This document shows, in pieces, positions 7,277 through 15,341 of a stretch of DNA of 64,000 bases. The translations under genes were made by a program, and so were the position numbers. Position 1 is the stretch's first letter; the number at the start of each line of letters is the position of its first letter. A model generated the notes under the pieces. The model saw only the letters and a list, made by a program, of their open reading frames with translations. It had not been told where the DNA came from and made no database searches. Source of the stretch: an uncultured Prevotellaceae bacterium (GTDB lineage Bacteria > Bacteroidota > Bacteroidia > Bacteroidales > Bacteroidaceae); assembly GCA_902800185.1 (NCBI GenBank), contig CADCDK010000003.1, positions 62,001 through 126,000 on the forward strand, written 5' to 3'.

Positions 7277-8557
7277 ATGAGAAAAAATCTGATAAGAGCA
7301 TTCCTTGTATTGCTCGCCATGATGCTCCCACTGACGGGCATGGCAAAGAAGAAACAAGAGAAAGTGATGACCGACCGCGAGTACTGGTGCTCACAGGCCT
7401 ACAAGATGGCTCAGCCCGTGCTGGAGAACATGGCAAGGGGCGAACTGCAGAAGAACATGCAGCTGGAAGTGAGTCCCAACTGGGACGGACGTAACAAGAA
7501 AGTTGCCTACATGGAGGCTTTCGGTCGGTTGATGGCCGGTATCGCCCCGTGGCTGACCCTGCCCGATGATGACACACCCGAGGGAGTGCAGCGCAAACAG
7601 TTGCGCGAATGGGCATTGGCTGCCTACAAAAACGCTGTTGACCCACAAAGTCCTGACTATCTGGCTTGGCGCGGACATGGACAGGCACTGGTTGATGCCG
7701 CTTACGTGGCAGAGTCGTTCATCCGTGGCTACGATGCCCTGTGGGTACCCCTTGACGAAGTAACCAAGAAGCGCTATCTGGAAGAGTTCCAGCAGCTGCG
7801 CCGTGTGGAACCTCCCTACACCAACTGGTTCCTCTTCTCCTCGACCATCGAGAGTTTCCTTGCCAAGGCCTTTGGCACGAAAGAGTATGACGACTTCCGC
7901 GTGATGATGCCCATCCGCAAGGTGGAAGAGTGGTACGTGGGCGACGGATGGTATGCCGACGGCCCCGTTTTCGCCTTCGACTACTATACCAGCTACGTGT
8001 TCCACGCCATGTACTTAGAAACCCTGAAGAACATGATTGATGCCAACCAGCGCGGCACACGCCTGGAGTACCAGAAGTATTACGACCGTGCCTTGAAGCG
8101 CGCCCAGAAGTTTGCCATCATCCTGGAGCGATTCATCTCGCCCGAAGGCACCTTCCCCGTCATCGGTCGCTCTACACCCTACCGTCTTGCTGCCCTGCAG
8201 CCGTTGGCACTCATGGCATGGTATCAGAAACTACCCGGCGACCTCTCCAACGGACAGGTACGCGCCGCACTGACACAGGTCATGCACCGCATGTTCGACC
8301 AGCAGAACAACTACAACGAGGGCGGATACCTCACCATCGGCTTCTGCGGTTCACAGCCCGGCACCGCCGACTGGTACACGAACAACGGCTCACTCTATAT
8401 GACCAGTCTGTCGTTCATGCCGCTCGGACTGCCTGCCGACCACGACTTCTGGACCTGCGAGGCTCAGCCCTGGACACAGGTCAAGGCATGGGGCGGACAA
8501 CCCTTCCCGAAAGACCACCGCTGGGGTGACGACATCCAGACAAAGGATAAGTGGTAA
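7277..8557 (+). CDS. DUF2264 domain-containing secreted protein
   Basis: A 426-residue exported protein. A Sec signal peptide covers about residues 1-23 (basic start, LVLLAMMLPLTG, MAKK). The rest matches the DUF2264 family, with the N-terminal motif NWDGRNKKVAYMEAFGRLMA and conserved aromatic-rich segments such as YAVGDGWYADG-like GDGWYADGPVFAFDYY and a C-terminal CEAQPWT. DUF2264 proteins are alpha/alpha-toroid-like and often sit in carbohydrate-use loci, but no activity is firmly established to my knowledge. It is followed after 29 bp by a GH105 gene, the two probably forming an operon aimed at uronate- or rhamnose-containing glycans. It has its own -7 box upstream. Confidence 0.85.
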   Translation: MRKNLIRAFLVLLAMMLPLTGMAKKKQEKVMTDREYWCSQAYKMAQPVLENMARGELQKNMQLEVSPNWDGRNKKVAYMEAFGRLMAGIAPWLTLPDDDTPEGVQRKQLREWALAAYKNAVDPQSPDYLAWRGHGQALVDAAYVAESFIRGYDALWVPLDEVTKKRYLEEFQQLRRVEPPYTNWFLFSSTIESFLAKAFGTKEYDDFRVMMPIRKVEEWYVGDGWYADGPVFAFDYYTSYVFHAMYLETLKNMIDANQRGTRLEYQKYYDRALKRAQKFAIILERFISPEGTFPVIGRSTPYRLAALQPLALMAWYQKLPGDLSNGQVRAALTQVMHRMFDQQNNYNEGGYLTIGFCGSQPGTADWYTNNGSLYMTSLSFMPLGLPADHDFWTCEAQPWTQVKAWGGQPFPKDHRWGDDIQTKDKW

Positions 8558-8586
8558 AATTCTCAATTCCAAATTACATAACAAAG

Positions 8587-9708
8587 ATGAAGAAGACAAC
8601 AATTATTCTTTTTGCATTGTTTGCACTCCTCACCATGCCTGCAACCGCCAAAGAGTGGACCCAGCAGGAGGTGAAGGACATCGTCTTCCAAGTGAACGAC
8701 ACCTGGCAGCGTAACCACGGACAGGAACGCTCGTTCTGGGATCCTGCCGTTTACCATACAGGAAACATGGAGGCTTTCCTCCTCTTCAAGAACCTGGCCT
8801 GGATGAACTACTCCAAGGAGTGGGCAGAGAAAAACTTCTGGCAGGGCGCACGCGAGAAGGACAACACCAAATGGCAATATAAACAATACGGCGAGTCGAT
8901 GCAGCACGTGCTCTTTGGCGACTGGCAGATCTGCTTCCAGACCTATCTCGACCTGAACAGCGTGGCCCCCGCCGACTTCAAGACCGCCCGCGCCAAGGAG
9001 GTGATGGGCTTCGAGGCCGACTCCAAGGACAACGACTTTTGGTGGTGGGCAGACGCCCTGTATATGGTGATGCCGGTGATGACGAAGATATATAAGCTCA
9101 CGGGCGACACGAAGTATCTGGAGAAGATGTATCAGAACTGGCAGTACGCCAACAGCATCATGTACGATCAGGAGACGGGACTCTACTTCCGCGATGGCAA
9201 GTATGTATATCCGAAGCACAAGACCGCTGCCGGCAAGAAAGACTTCTGGGCACGCGGAGACGGATGGGTGCTCGCCGCCTTTGCCAAGGTGCTGAAAGAC
9301 CTGCCGAAGAACGACCCGCACCGCAAGGAGTACATCCAGTACTACCAACGTCAGGCAGCCGCTGTTGCCGACCTGCAACAGGAAGAGGGCTACTGGACCC
9401 GCTCAATGGCTGATCCTGACCAGGCTCCCGGACGGGAGACATCAGGCACGGCACTCTTCACCTACGGACTGCAGTGGGGCATCAACAACGGCTATCTGCC
9501 TGCCAAGAAGTACCAGCCCGTGGTAGATAAGGCCTGGGAGTATCTGGCTACCATCGCCCTGCAGCCCGACGGCACCGTGGGCTACGTGCAGCCAATCGGC
9601 GAGAAGGCCATCCCCGGACAAGTGGTTGACCAGAAGTCGGTGACCAACTTCGGCACAGGAGCTTTCCTCCTCGCCGCCTGCGAGTACTACCGTCACCTCG
9701 GGAAGTAA
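8587..9708 (+). CDS. Glycoside hydrolase family 105 (unsaturated rhamnogalacturonyl hydrolase-like)
   Basis: A 373-residue secreted enzyme. I chose ATG 8587 because it starts a clear signal peptide (MKKTTIILFALFALLTMPATA); an in-frame upstream start would bury it. The body is an (alpha/alpha)6 barrel protein of GH105: DNDFWWWADALYMVMPVM, the WARGDGWVLAAF motif carrying the presumed catalytic Asp, and RETSGTALFTYGLQWGI near the C-terminus. GH105 enzymes remove the unsaturated uronic acid left by polysaccharide lyases on pectin (rhamnogalacturonan) or ulvan fragments. It lies in an operon with the DUF2264 gene, and a strong terminator follows the stop. No susC/susD pair is in the window, so this is an isolated fragment of glycan use rather than a full locus. 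Confidence 0.9.
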   Translation: MKKTTIILFALFALLTMPATAKEWTQQEVKDIVFQVNDTWQRNHGQERSFWDPAVYHTGNMEAFLLFKNLAWMNYSKEWAEKNFWQGAREKDNTKWQYKQYGESMQHVLFGDWQICFQTYLDLNSVAPADFKTARAKEVMGFEADSKDNDFWWWADALYMVMPVMTKIYKLTGDTKYLEKMYQNWQYANSIMYDQETGLYFRDGKYVYPKHKTAAGKKDFWARGDGWVLAAFAKVLKDLPKNDPHRKEYIQYYQRQAAAVADLQQEEGYWTRSMADPDQAPGRETSGTALFTYGLQWGINNGYLPAKKYQPVVDKAWEYLATIALQPDGTVGYVQPIGEKAIPGQVVDQKSVTNFGTGAFLLAACEYYRHLGK

Positions 9709-9748
9709 TCGGAGAGACTCTCGGATTACCCCATAACGATCAATTATT

Positions 9749-9784
9749 CTCCGAATCGCTTGGCGGTTCGGAGTTTTCTTTTTA
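9749..9784 (+). terminator. Rho-independent terminator after GH105
   Basis: An 11-bp stem (9749-9759 with 9763-9773, one T-G wobble, 3-nt loop) is followed by a T-rich run to 9784. It lies 40 bp after the GH105 stop. Confidence 0.85.
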
Positions 9785-9790
9785 AATTTG
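9759..9790 (+). promoter_or_regulatory. Possible promoter of the TraB-like gene (CTTG-N20-TAAATTTG)
   Basis: TAAATTTG at 9783-9790 fits TAnnTTTG, with CTTG (three of four matches) 20 bp upstream at 9759-9762. It overlaps the preceding terminator stem, so the two functions may share DNA. Confidence 0.4.
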
Positions 9791-9843
9791 TACTCAAATC
9801 AAATCAGCTTGAACGAGTTAGTACTCTAATCAGGATAAAAGTA

Positions 9844-10824
9844 ATGAAGAAAAACATAATATCAATCATCCTCGCCCTCGCTGCCATCACAGCATCGGCG
9901 CAAAAGAGTTTTGATGCAAACAAGTGTCCGGGCTGGCTCTGGCAGATAAGCGGCAACGGCTTGGCACAGAAATCCTATCTTTTCGGCACTTGTCACGGCG
10001 AAGGCCACAACTTCACGAAAGAAGAAGTATTTAGTTTTCCTGGCTTACAGGATGCTTTCGACGAATCGAAAATGGTGCTGTTCGAGACGGATTTGAATCC
10101 AGAACACATGGATACAGCTGCCATAAAAAAACAAGCGAAATGGATTGACGAGCTGTTTCGCAACCCCGGTCCTGAATACATGATGCCGGAAGGAGTCTAT
10201 TACAAGACACTTTACGACAGCATTGCTCATTTCAATGAAGTCAACAATTTTCTGACCAATAAGGTGAAAGACACAGAATACTGGAAGAAGACTCCGGGAT
10301 ATTGGTTTACGAGAATTGGCATCACCATCTTTATTGCAGCTCGTCGGGTGCAAATGGTAGATGATGTTTTATATCAAGAAGTCGTGAAACAAGGTAAGGA
10401 AAACGGAGGATTGGAAGAGTTGCAGGATGTTGATGGTACTCTTCAATCCATGTTTACAGACACGAAGGGAATAGACACACTCTCGATGAAAGAGCAGGCA
10501 GACACGCTTTATCGGATGATCAGCAACTTCACCAATGGTACAACACGCCGAATGTATCAGGGATTCTACAAAGCGTATATGAGCAATGACACTTGTCAGA
10601 TGGCAAAGTTTCTGGCTGAAACCCCAGATATTTCAGGAGCCAAGTACAGTTCTCATGACAAAGAACTGCTCAACGACCGAAATGCGGCGTGGATGGTCAC
10701 CATCAAAAAGAATATCCCGGAGAAAACCTGCATGATAGCCGTTGGCGCAAGGCATCTGATGGGTGCAGAATCGCTGATTGCCATGCTAAGGCGCGAAGGA
10801 TATACCGTCGAAGCGGTGAAATGA
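9844..10824 (+). CDS. TraB/GumN family protein (secreted)
   Basis: A 326-residue exported protein. The start at 9844 gives a signal peptide (MKKNIISIILALAAITASAQ). The mature part has the TraB/GumN pattern: CPGWLWQISGNGLAQKSYLFGTCH at its opening (hydrophobic strand followed by GTxH), an ETDLNPEHM segment, and the C-terminal pair AAWMVTIKK and CMIAVGARHLMGAESLIAML with the conserved GARHL-G motif. TraB/GumN proteins resemble EreA/ChaN/Tiki-type metalloproteins with His/Glu metal ligands; the activity in bacteria is uncertain. Its first 60 coding bases are nearly identical to those of the next gene, although the two mature proteins are unrelated. An upstream in-frame extension lacks a signal peptide and was not used. 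Confidence 0.8.
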   Translation: MKKNIISIILALAAITASAQKSFDANKCPGWLWQISGNGLAQKSYLFGTCHGEGHNFTKEEVFSFPGLQDAFDESKMVLFETDLNPEHMDTAAIKKQAKWIDELFRNPGPEYMMPEGVYYKTLYDSIAHFNEVNNFLTNKVKDTEYWKKTPGYWFTRIGITIFIAARRVQMVDDVLYQEVVKQGKENGGLEELQDVDGTLQSMFTDTKGIDTLSMKEQADTLYRMISNFTNGTTRRMYQGFYKAYMSNDTCQMAKFLAETPDISGAKYSSHDKELLNDRNAAWMVTIKKNIPEKTCMIAVGARHLMGAESLIAMLRREGYTVEAVK

Positions 10825-10864
10825 TGGGATAATCACACGATAAAAATTCAAATACTAAAATGAT

Positions 10865-11959
10865 ATGAAAAAAATCATCCTATCAATCATTCTCGCCCTC
10901 GCTGCCATCACAGCGACGGCGCAAATTAAAGTTGAAGTTAGCGAGACCGTCGAACTCATGAGCATTCTCGCTCGCACGGCGGGCTATCCAGAGTACAGTA
11001 TGGATTTGGCCGGACAATACACGAAAGACACGGAGGCGTGGTTCACACCTTACAAGCAGCACGCCGCCGTAGTCCTCGCTCAAGAGTTACGCAACAAGTA
11101 CGGAATTGGCTATGAAAGAGTGATGAATATGGCCGTTCACCTCAACATTGAAAAGGGAAAACTGACGCTCATCGGCAATCGCGCCGAACTCAACAACGGC
11201 GTGTACGACGGTTGGAAGAATGTCGATGTTGATGACTTCGTGAACAAGCTCAATCAGTTCTATAAAGACACCCGTTTCCACAAATTCTTCGAGCAGCATC
11301 GCGCCTTCTACGATGAGGGTGTGAAGAACTTTGAGACCGAGATGATGCCCAAATTCCATCAGGAGTGGTATACCCGTTTTTACGGCACGGAAGCTCCCGG
11401 ACAGTTCCACATCATCATCAATTTCACCTACGGACGCCACAACAACGGCGTGAATCGCCAGTTGCCCAGTCAGCCCTTCGAGGTGTTCGCCATCTTGGGT
11501 TACCAACTCAACCCTACAACGGCACAGCCCCAATGGTTTACCGATGTTCTCGTCCATGAGTTCAACCACTCCTTCGTCAATCCCCTGCTCGACAATGCCA
11601 CCAATGCCGCACTCATCGAGAAGGTGGGTCAGAGGCTCTACATGTGGTCACAGCCAAAGATGAACAATCAGGCCTACAACGACTGGCATATTGTTATCAA
11701 CGAAAGCATCGTCCGCGCAGCCGTATTCATCTACATGATAGACAACGGACTCATGAGCAAGCAGACGTTCAACGAGATGTTCAACGAAACCTGGCGCAAC
11801 GGTTTCCGCTGGACTCCCGAACTCGTGAACAGTCTCCGATACTACGCCAACAACCGCGATAAGTACAAGACGCTGAATGACTATTATCCTGAAATTGTTA
11901 AATGCCTTGATCAATACATCAACACCGAAGCGACACGAATGCAGAATGCGCTGAAATAA
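10865..11959 (+). CDS. DUF4932 domain-containing secreted protein, zincin-like (HExxH)
   Basis: A 364-residue exported protein with signal peptide MKKIILSIILALAAITATAQ. The mature protein matches DUF4932, a Bacteroidota family. It carries VHEFNHSFVNP near residue 232, an HExxH zinc-ligand motif with a downstream NP, and a later acidic/aromatic segment INESIVRAAVFIY that could supply a third ligand, so a metalloprotease-type fold is likely. It follows the TraB-like gene by 40 bp and shares its signal-peptide DNA. No operon partner suggests a substrate. Activity is inference; the family is named only as a domain of unknown function. Confidence 0.8.
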   Translation: MKKIILSIILALAAITATAQIKVEVSETVELMSILARTAGYPEYSMDLAGQYTKDTEAWFTPYKQHAAVVLAQELRNKYGIGYERVMNMAVHLNIEKGKLTLIGNRAELNNGVYDGWKNVDVDDFVNKLNQFYKDTRFHKFFEQHRAFYDEGVKNFETEMMPKFHQEWYTRFYGTEAPGQFHIIINFTYGRHNNGVNRQLPSQPFEVFAILGYQLNPTTAQPQWFTDVLVHEFNHSFVNPLLDNATNAALIEKVGQRLYMWSQPKMNNQAYNDWHIVINESIVRAAVFIYMIDNGLMSKQTFNEMFNETWRNGFRWTPELVNSLRYYANNRDKYKTLNDYYPEIVKCLDQYINTEATRMQNALK

Positions 11960-11978
11960 GCATCCTCTCTTTTTGCAA

Positions 11979-12001
11979 GGTCACAGTCGCCTGTGCCTTT
12001 T
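11979..12001 (+). terminator. Terminator after the DUF4932 gene
   Basis: A short stem, gg(t)cacag at 11979-11986 pairing with ctgtgcc at 11991-11997 across a tcgc loop, is followed by a TTTT run. It sits in the 40-bp convergent gap and touches the stop of the minus-strand gene. Confidence 0.55.
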
Positions 12002-12740
12002 AGCTGTTTCCTTTAAAGGAGTGGATGCGTCCTTTCCAATAGTTGGAACCTCTCTCGATACGTCGCTCCAATCCGTAGGAATAATGCTGTACGATGTTCT
12101 GGATGGCTTTGCGGACGTGCTCCTCACACGTAATCTTTCTTCCTGTGAGCTGGTCAATATAAAACGAGTTCTTCAGCACACCGTGCTCCCAGATCTCCGT
12201 GTAGTGAATGGTCTTGTCCATGTCAGAGTCAACCAGCGTCCACGTGCCGTCGGGGAGACCTGCCTGATCGCAATAAGCCTTGAAAGTCTGATAGCGCGAG
12301 AAGCCTACGACTTCACCCACAGGAACACCGTTCACCAAAGTCAGCTTCAGGTCGTGCGTCTTCGCCACCGTCAACAGCCCATCAAGGAATGTCCTATAAC
12401 GTGCCACGTGGTAGAGGCCGTTCAGGTTGCCCGCACTGTAGTCAATATCTGTCTTGATGATGATACTATTGTCCATGTGGCGGAACTTCCATCTGCCCTC
12501 CTTACGCCCATCGGCGAACTTTCCACGAATATCGGTGTAGGCCTTGTGTCCATACTCCATGTAGTCATGGCGATAGATAAAACGTCCTTCATAGACATTT
12601 TCCGTTTCCTCTTCCCGATACGAGAACCATGCGTCACCATGGGCATACTGTCCTGTGTAGCGCTTCAGTCCGCTGCTCTTCTTGCCGGTCAGCAGGAAAA
12701 GACAGTCCCAATATGCACTCTTTAAATTGAAGTTCACCAT
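12000..12740 (-). CDS. Hypothetical protein with MORN-like repeats
   Basis: I do not recognise this 246-residue protein. It has no signal peptide or membrane segment. The N-terminal half contains short Tyr/Gly/Phe/Trp repeats resembling MORN or YwqK-type strands (VYEGRFIYRH, DIRGKFADGRKEGRWKF, NLNGLYHVARY, LPDGTWTLVD). The C-terminal part has a charged helix-forming stretch, CEEHVRKAIQNIVQHYSYG, and a basic tail. It stands alone between the DUF4932 gene (convergent) and the BASS transporter gene (divergent), and has its own -7 box. A cytoplasmic beta-meander protein is as far as the sequence goes. Confidence 0.6.
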   Translation of the reverse strand: MVNFNLKSAYWDCLFLLTGKKSSGLKRYTGQYAHGDAWFSYREEETENVYEGRFIYRHDYMEYGHKAYTDIRGKFADGRKEGRWKFRHMDNSIIIKTDIDYSAGNLNGLYHVARYRTFLDGLLTVAKTHDLKLTLVNGVPVGEVVGFSRYQTFKAYCDQAGLPDGTWTLVDSDMDKTIHYTEIWEHGVLKNSFYIDQLTGRKITCEEHVRKAIQNIVQHYSYGLERRIERGSNYWKGRIHSFKGNS

Positions 12741-12784
12741 TCTTTTCTGATTACGTTATTCAACATCATATCAATTTACGGGTG

Positions 12785-12792
12785 CAAAATTA
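12785..12792 (-). promoter_or_regulatory. -7 box (TAATTTTG) of the MORN-like gene
   Basis: Minus-strand TAATTTTG lies 45 bp ahead of the start at 12740. No clear -33 element. Confidence 0.45.
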
Positions 12793-12843
12793 TAAATTTA
12801 TTATGAATTACTCATCATCATGAACGATATTTTTACTTGTATG

Positions 12844-12875
12844 TTTGGCTCTTCTCCCATTTTTTCGTAATTTTG
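12844..12875 (+). promoter_or_regulatory. Promoter of the BASS transporter gene (TTTG-N20-TAATTTTG)
   Basis: TTTG at 12844-12847 and TAATTTTG at 12868-12875 are 20 bp apart. The ATG at 12884 is only 8 bp beyond the -7 box, so the predicted transcript is leaderless or nearly so. Confidence 0.65.
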
Positions 12876-12883
12876 TCCCATCT

Positions 12884-13852
12884 ATGACAGTCATCCGCTT
12901 CATAAAAGACTGGACGCTTCCTGTTGCCATTGCTACGGGAACGCTGCTTTATCTGGTGTTTGCCTATGTGCCGATGCTCGATAGTGCATCCCGTCTGTTT
13001 GGACCCGTCTGCAATAGCATTCTTCCCCTGTTCATGTTCCTCATTCTCTTCGTCACCTTCTGTAAGGTCGATTTCCGCCAGCTGCGCCCCGTAGCCTGGC
13101 ATCTGTGGGTGGGCATGTTTCAGATACTGCTCCTTGCATTAGCGATGACGCTCATTCTGGCCTATCGTCTGACGGGCGACAACCTCATCCTCATGGAGGC
13201 CTTGCTCACGTGCATCGTCGCGCCCTGTGCGGCGGCAGCCCCCGTGGTGACACAGAAGCTGGGCGGCAAGCTGGAGCAGATGACCACCTACACCTTCCTC
13301 TCCAACTTCCTCACGGCCCTGTTCATTCCGCTCTGCTTCCCCATGGTGGAGCGGTCGGGCCACATCACGTTCCTCTCGGCATTCCTCACCATCCTCTATC
13401 AGGTGTTCCTCGTGCTCGTGGTACCCATGCTGATGGCATACGTGGTGAAGCACTTCATGAAGTCCCTGCACCGCCGCATCATTGCCGTGCGCGACCTCTC
13501 CTACTACCTGTGGGCATGCTCGCTGACGATTGTCTCCGGCACCACCGTCAAGAACATCTGCCATGCCGACGCAACGGTGCTCTTCCTGCTTATCATCGCC
13601 CTGCTCGGACTCGTCCTCTGCATCGTGCAGTTCTCCGTGGGGCGCTGGATAGGACATTACTTCGATGCCACGGTGGAGGCAGGACAGGGACTGGGACAGA
13701 AGAATACCGCCTTTGCCATCTGGATTGCCTACACCTACCTGAACCCACTGTCCAGCGTAGGTCCCGGCTGCTACATCCTCTGGCAGAATATCATCAACTC
13801 CGTAGAGATCTGGCAAAACAGGAGGCTATCAACTATCAACTATAAAATATAA
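12884..13852 (+). CDS. Bile acid:sodium symporter (BASS/SBF) family transporter
   Basis: A 322-residue membrane protein with about nine to ten hydrophobic helices. The family pattern is visible in the crossover helices: CIVAPCAAAAPVVTQKLGG in the first half and GQGLGQKNTAFAIWIAYTYL in the second, corresponding to the two sodium-binding crossing segments of BASS proteins. BASS members import organic acids, sterol conjugates or precursors with Na+. ATG 12884 is preferred to a TTG at 12845 because the promoter overlaps the latter. Only 4 bp separate its stop from the GH43 gene, so the two are co-transcribed, and the substrate might be a product of glycan breakdown. This is inference. Confidence 0.75.
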   Translation: MTVIRFIKDWTLPVAIATGTLLYLVFAYVPMLDSASRLFGPVCNSILPLFMFLILFVTFCKVDFRQLRPVAWHLWVGMFQILLLALAMTLILAYRLTGDNLILMEALLTCIVAPCAAAAPVVTQKLGGKLEQMTTYTFLSNFLTALFIPLCFPMVERSGHITFLSAFLTILYQVFLVLVVPMLMAYVVKHFMKSLHRRIIAVRDLSYYLWACSLTIVSGTTVKNICHADATVLFLLIIALLGLVLCIVQFSVGRWIGHYFDATVEAGQGLGQKNTAFAIWIAYTYLNPLSSVGPGCYILWQNIINSVEIWQNRRLSTINYKI

Positions 13853-13856
13853 CAGC

Positions 13857-14921
13857 ATGAAAAAGATTTTTATTGCAACAGCACTGGCGCTGGCGACGAT
13901 GTCGGCCACGGCGCAGAATTTCGTGAAAGGCGACTATGGTTATCTCTATTGCCACATGAGCGACAGGGGTGAGTTCACGGCCTATGCCCTCAGTCGCGAC
14001 GGCTACAACTACCACGACATTCTCGGTGGCGAGGCCATCATCGACCCCAAGGAGCATGCACGCATCGAGGGCGGACAGCGCGACGCCTTCATCACCCGTG
14101 GCTGGAACGGCAAGGGCTACGTGATGGTGACCACCGACATGTGCGTCGCCAAGTCACACAAATGGGACAACTACGGCATCGACCTCATGAAGAGCGACGA
14201 CCTCATCCACTGGACCAGTGTCACCTTCGACTACCGCAAGGGCACCAGCATCTTCTGCAATCCCGATGCCGAGAGCGTCTATAAGGACTGGTCAACCATC
14301 AACCGCGTGTGGGCACCACAGATTTTCTGGGATCCCGACTACGTTTGGGAGAACGGCGACAAGGGCGGCTACATGATCTACTACTCCATGCTCAACCGTC
14401 CCGAGGAAGGATACGACCGCATGTACTACAGCTATGCCGACAAGACCTTCACGAAGCTTACACAGCCCAAGCTGCTCTTCGACTGGGGCTATGCCACCAT
14501 CGATGCCGACATCAACCTGCTGGCTGACGGCAAGTACCACATGCTCATCAAGAAGGAAGGCGGACAGCACGGCATCTTCACCGCCACCAGCGACCACCTC
14601 ACCTACGGCTGGGGCGAGCCCGTTGCCGATGACTACGTGAGTTTCGAGGGCAAGAAGAACTGCGAGGGCTCTAGTGCCTTCCAGCTCATTGGCGACCCCA
14701 CATGGCGCGTGGCCTACATCCAGTACAGCGACCAACCCAAGCACTATCGCATCTGCAAGGCCGACGAGAACCTGCGCAACTTCCATGACCCCGTTGACAT
14801 CAAGGGCGTAAGCTCACCGCAGCACGGGTCATTCATGCGACTGACCAAAGAAGAGTTCAACCGTCTTCTGAAGTGGGAGTACCAGACCATCCTGAAGAGA
14901 TTCTCTGACGAAAAGAAATAA
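13857..14921 (+). CDS. Glycoside hydrolase family 43-like secreted protein
   Basis: A 354-residue exported protein with signal peptide MKKIFIATALALATMSATAQ. The mature part shows a five-bladed beta-propeller pattern of GH43-type enzymes: DGYNYHDILGG, KSDDLIHWTSVTFDY, VWAPQIFWDP (the blade with the usual W-A-P-E/Q strand), GGYMIYYSMLNRPEEGYDRM, DADINLLADGKYHMLIKK and a late ...NCEGSSAFQLIGDPTWRVAYIQY. GH43 enzymes are mostly alpha-L-arabinofuranosidases, beta-xylosidases or galactosidases; the Glu/Asp triad is only partly recognisable here (D of ATIDADIN, E of NCEGSSAF). It is the second gene of an operon with the BASS transporter. Subfamily and substrate are not assignable by eye. Confidence 0.8.
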   Translation: MKKIFIATALALATMSATAQNFVKGDYGYLYCHMSDRGEFTAYALSRDGYNYHDILGGEAIIDPKEHARIEGGQRDAFITRGWNGKGYVMVTTDMCVAKSHKWDNYGIDLMKSDDLIHWTSVTFDYRKGTSIFCNPDAESVYKDWSTINRVWAPQIFWDPDYVWENGDKGGYMIYYSMLNRPEEGYDRMYYSYADKTFTKLTQPKLLFDWGYATIDADINLLADGKYHMLIKKEGGQHGIFTATSDHLTYGWGEPVADDYVSFEGKKNCEGSSAFQLIGDPTWRVAYIQYSDQPKHYRICKADENLRNFHDPVDIKGVSSPQHGSFMRLTKEEFNRLLKWEYQTILKRFSDEKK

Positions 14922-14944
14922 AAGGCAATACGTAGCCTTGAAAT

Positions 14945-14966
14945 GTGTATTTCTTACAGAATACAC
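14945..14966. other. Short hairpin between GH43 and the DUF3791 cassette
   Basis: Arms gtgtatt (14945-14951) and aatacac (14960-14966) could pair across an 8-nt loop. No T-run follows on either strand, so termination is doubtful. The rest of this 144-bp gap holds only the promoter of the next gene. Confidence 0.3.
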
Positions 14967-15032
14967 TTCGAACTCACTGCTTTGGAGACGGCATTGAACG
15001 GAGAAACCGTTATTACGCGCAAAATCAACGTG

Positions 15033-15040
15033 TAACTTTG
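15033..15040 (+). promoter_or_regulatory. -7 box (TAACTTTG) of the DUF3791/DUF3990 cassette
   Basis: TAACTTTG fits TAnnTTTG and lies 25 bp ahead of the first cassette ATG at 15066. It indicates that the three small genes have their own transcript. Confidence 0.55.
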
Positions 15041-15065
15041 TTAGCGAAAATTTATAACAACGAAT

Positions 15066-15326
15066 ATGGTCGCATCCATTCTCAATAAGATTGAATACCT
15101 CGTCCTGCTCGTGACGGCCTTTGCCAATCAGAGCAAGATGACCGAAGCCGAAGCCTATCGCTACCTCAGCCGTTACGGTGCGCTGGCCCTTTGCGAGAAG
15201 CACTACGGCATCATGCACACCCTCTCGCTTGAAGAGAATCTCCAAACGCTTCAAGAATATTGCCACAGGAAAGCTTCAGAAAACGAGAGCAGAGCAAGCT
15301 CGCTTGCTTTGCCGAGTAATAAATAG
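15066..15326 (+). CDS. DUF3791 family small protein
   Basis: An 86-residue soluble protein. The pattern matches DUF3791: an N-terminal helix (NKIEYLVLLVTAFANQSKMT), then EAYRYLSRYGALALCEKHYGIMHT with the conserved YG...L...Y..MHT block, then a final LEENLQTLQEYCHRKA helix. The last 16 residues (SENESRASSLALPSNK) look like an unstructured addition. DUF3791 proteins are commonly next to DUF3990 genes, in what looks like a toxin-antitoxin arrangement; I know of no established function. It has its own promoter and is followed 15 bp later by the DUF3990 gene. Confidence 0.7.
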   Translation: MVASILNKIEYLVLLVTAFANQSKMTEAEAYRYLSRYGALALCEKHYGIMHTLSLEENLQTLQEYCHRKASENESRASSLALPSNK

Positions 15327-15327
15327 C

Positions 15328-15335
15328 AAAGGAGG
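15328..15335 (+). promoter_or_regulatory. Strong Shine-Dalgarno (aaaggagg) before the DUF3990 gene
   Basis: A near-perfect SD sits 7 bp ahead of the ATG at 15342. Most genes of this window lack any clear SD, so this gene may be translated unusually well. Confidence 0.7.
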
Positions 15336-15341
15336 AACGCT

